This document shows, piece by piece, positions 63,834-64,000 of a stretch of DNA of 64,000 nucleotides (its first letter is position 1; every line of letters begins with the position of its first letter). Location of the stretch: the NCBI RefSeq assembly GCF_020194175.1, contig NZ_JADYVX010000001.1, forward strand, positions 248,001 through 312,000, in the 5' to 3' direction. Source of the DNA: Bradyrhizobium sp. BRP22. GTDB lineage: Bacteria > Pseudomonadota > Alphaproteobacteria > Rhizobiales > Xanthobacteraceae. The notes under the pieces were generated by a model that was not told the origin of the DNA, ran no database searches, and saw only the letters and a program-made list of their open reading frames with translations. The position numbers were made by a program, and so were the translations under genes.

Positions 63834-64000
63834 TCAGATCAGCCCGCCCGCGTCGGCGACGCGGCGCAGGTGATACTCTGTGTCGCCAAAGGTGTTCTCG
63901 ATCATGGTCAGGCGCTTGAAGTAGTGGCCGATCTTGGCCTCCATGGTCATGCCGATGCCGCCATGGAGCTGGATCGCCTGCTGGCCGACGAACTTCAGCG
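63834..64000 (-). CDS. Acyl-CoA dehydrogenase, C-terminal end (gene continues beyond the window)
   Basis: The last 55 codons are in the window, ending at TGA 63834-63836. The translation contains FVGQQAIQLHGGIGMTMEAK and GHYFKRLTMIENTFGDTEYH, the conserved C-terminal helices of acyl-CoA dehydrogenases. The QLHGGIGMT segment resembles small subunits such as PimD. The N-terminal part, start and operon partners lie to the right. Confidence 0.88.
   Translation of the reverse strand, partial: LKFVGQQAIQLHGGIGMTMEAKIGHYFKRLTMIENTFGDTEYHLRRVADAGGLI

Overview
The window is high-GC alphaproteobacterial chromosome, most likely Bradyrhizobium or a close relative in Nitrobacteraceae. This is inferred from three things. 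There is an MbfA-type ferritin/VIT iron exporter behind a near-perfect iron control element (ICE). There are many mosaic intergenic repeats of the kind common in that genus. The gene stock is rich in acyl-CoA and solute-uptake enzymes. I see no rRNA or tRNA gene, CRISPR array, insertion sequence, prophage or symbiosis gene.

Layout. 0-3.6 kb: the 3' end of a secreted VCBS/RTX-like protein and a CHASE2 adenylate cyclase. 3.9-13.2 kb: a peptide-type ABC importer with two divergent paralogous binding proteins, two permeases and two ATPases. An AtzG-like small protein and an AtzE-like amidase sit between the ATPase genes, joined by ATGA overlaps. 13.5-16.6 kb: the ABC and membrane-fusion subunits of a type I secretion system. 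16.7-24.4 kb: a PncC/CinA-C protein, two amidohydrolase-2 paralogues with a Rieske protein, an MHS transporter, a GcvA-like LysR divergent from a DUF1127 protein and a GNAT, and an SDR. 24.6-31.9 kb: AidB-like dehydrogenase, zinc alcohol dehydrogenase, NTF2-like protein, amidase, MbfA and an epoxide-hydrolase-like enzyme.

32-45 kb is a CoA-thioester catabolic island: two acyl-CoA ligases (one feruloyl-CoA-synthase-like), thiolase, TetR regulator, SDR, two crotonases lacking the usual glutamates, three acyl-CoA dehydrogenases (two a tandem duplication) and a nitroreductase. Together they could activate and beta-oxidise an aromatic or alicyclic acid, but the substrate cannot be read from sequence. 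45-52 kb holds small conserved genes and regulators: a membrane cNMP-binding protein overlapping a free-standing IorB-type C-terminal domain, a Crp/Fnr regulator, and a WYL regulator with a YkgJ protein. 52-64 kb: a GST-like gene under a duplicated operator, PPOx/LysR pair, thioesterase, PobA divergent from a TRAP transporter, DUF3237, GST, glycerol kinase, an SDR and the C-terminal end of a further acyl-CoA dehydrogenase.

The most interesting signals are: (1) two copies of a 28-bp operator, each exactly 43 bp upstream of a start codon, beside a WYL regulator; (2) the AtzG/AtzE-like pair built into an ABC importer operon; (3) long hairpin repeats lying between the binding-protein gene and the permease genes in both the ABC and the TRAP operons; (4) two consecutive perfect hairpins at 47.92-47.99 kb with no gene assigned; (5) the free-standing DUF6537-type domain.
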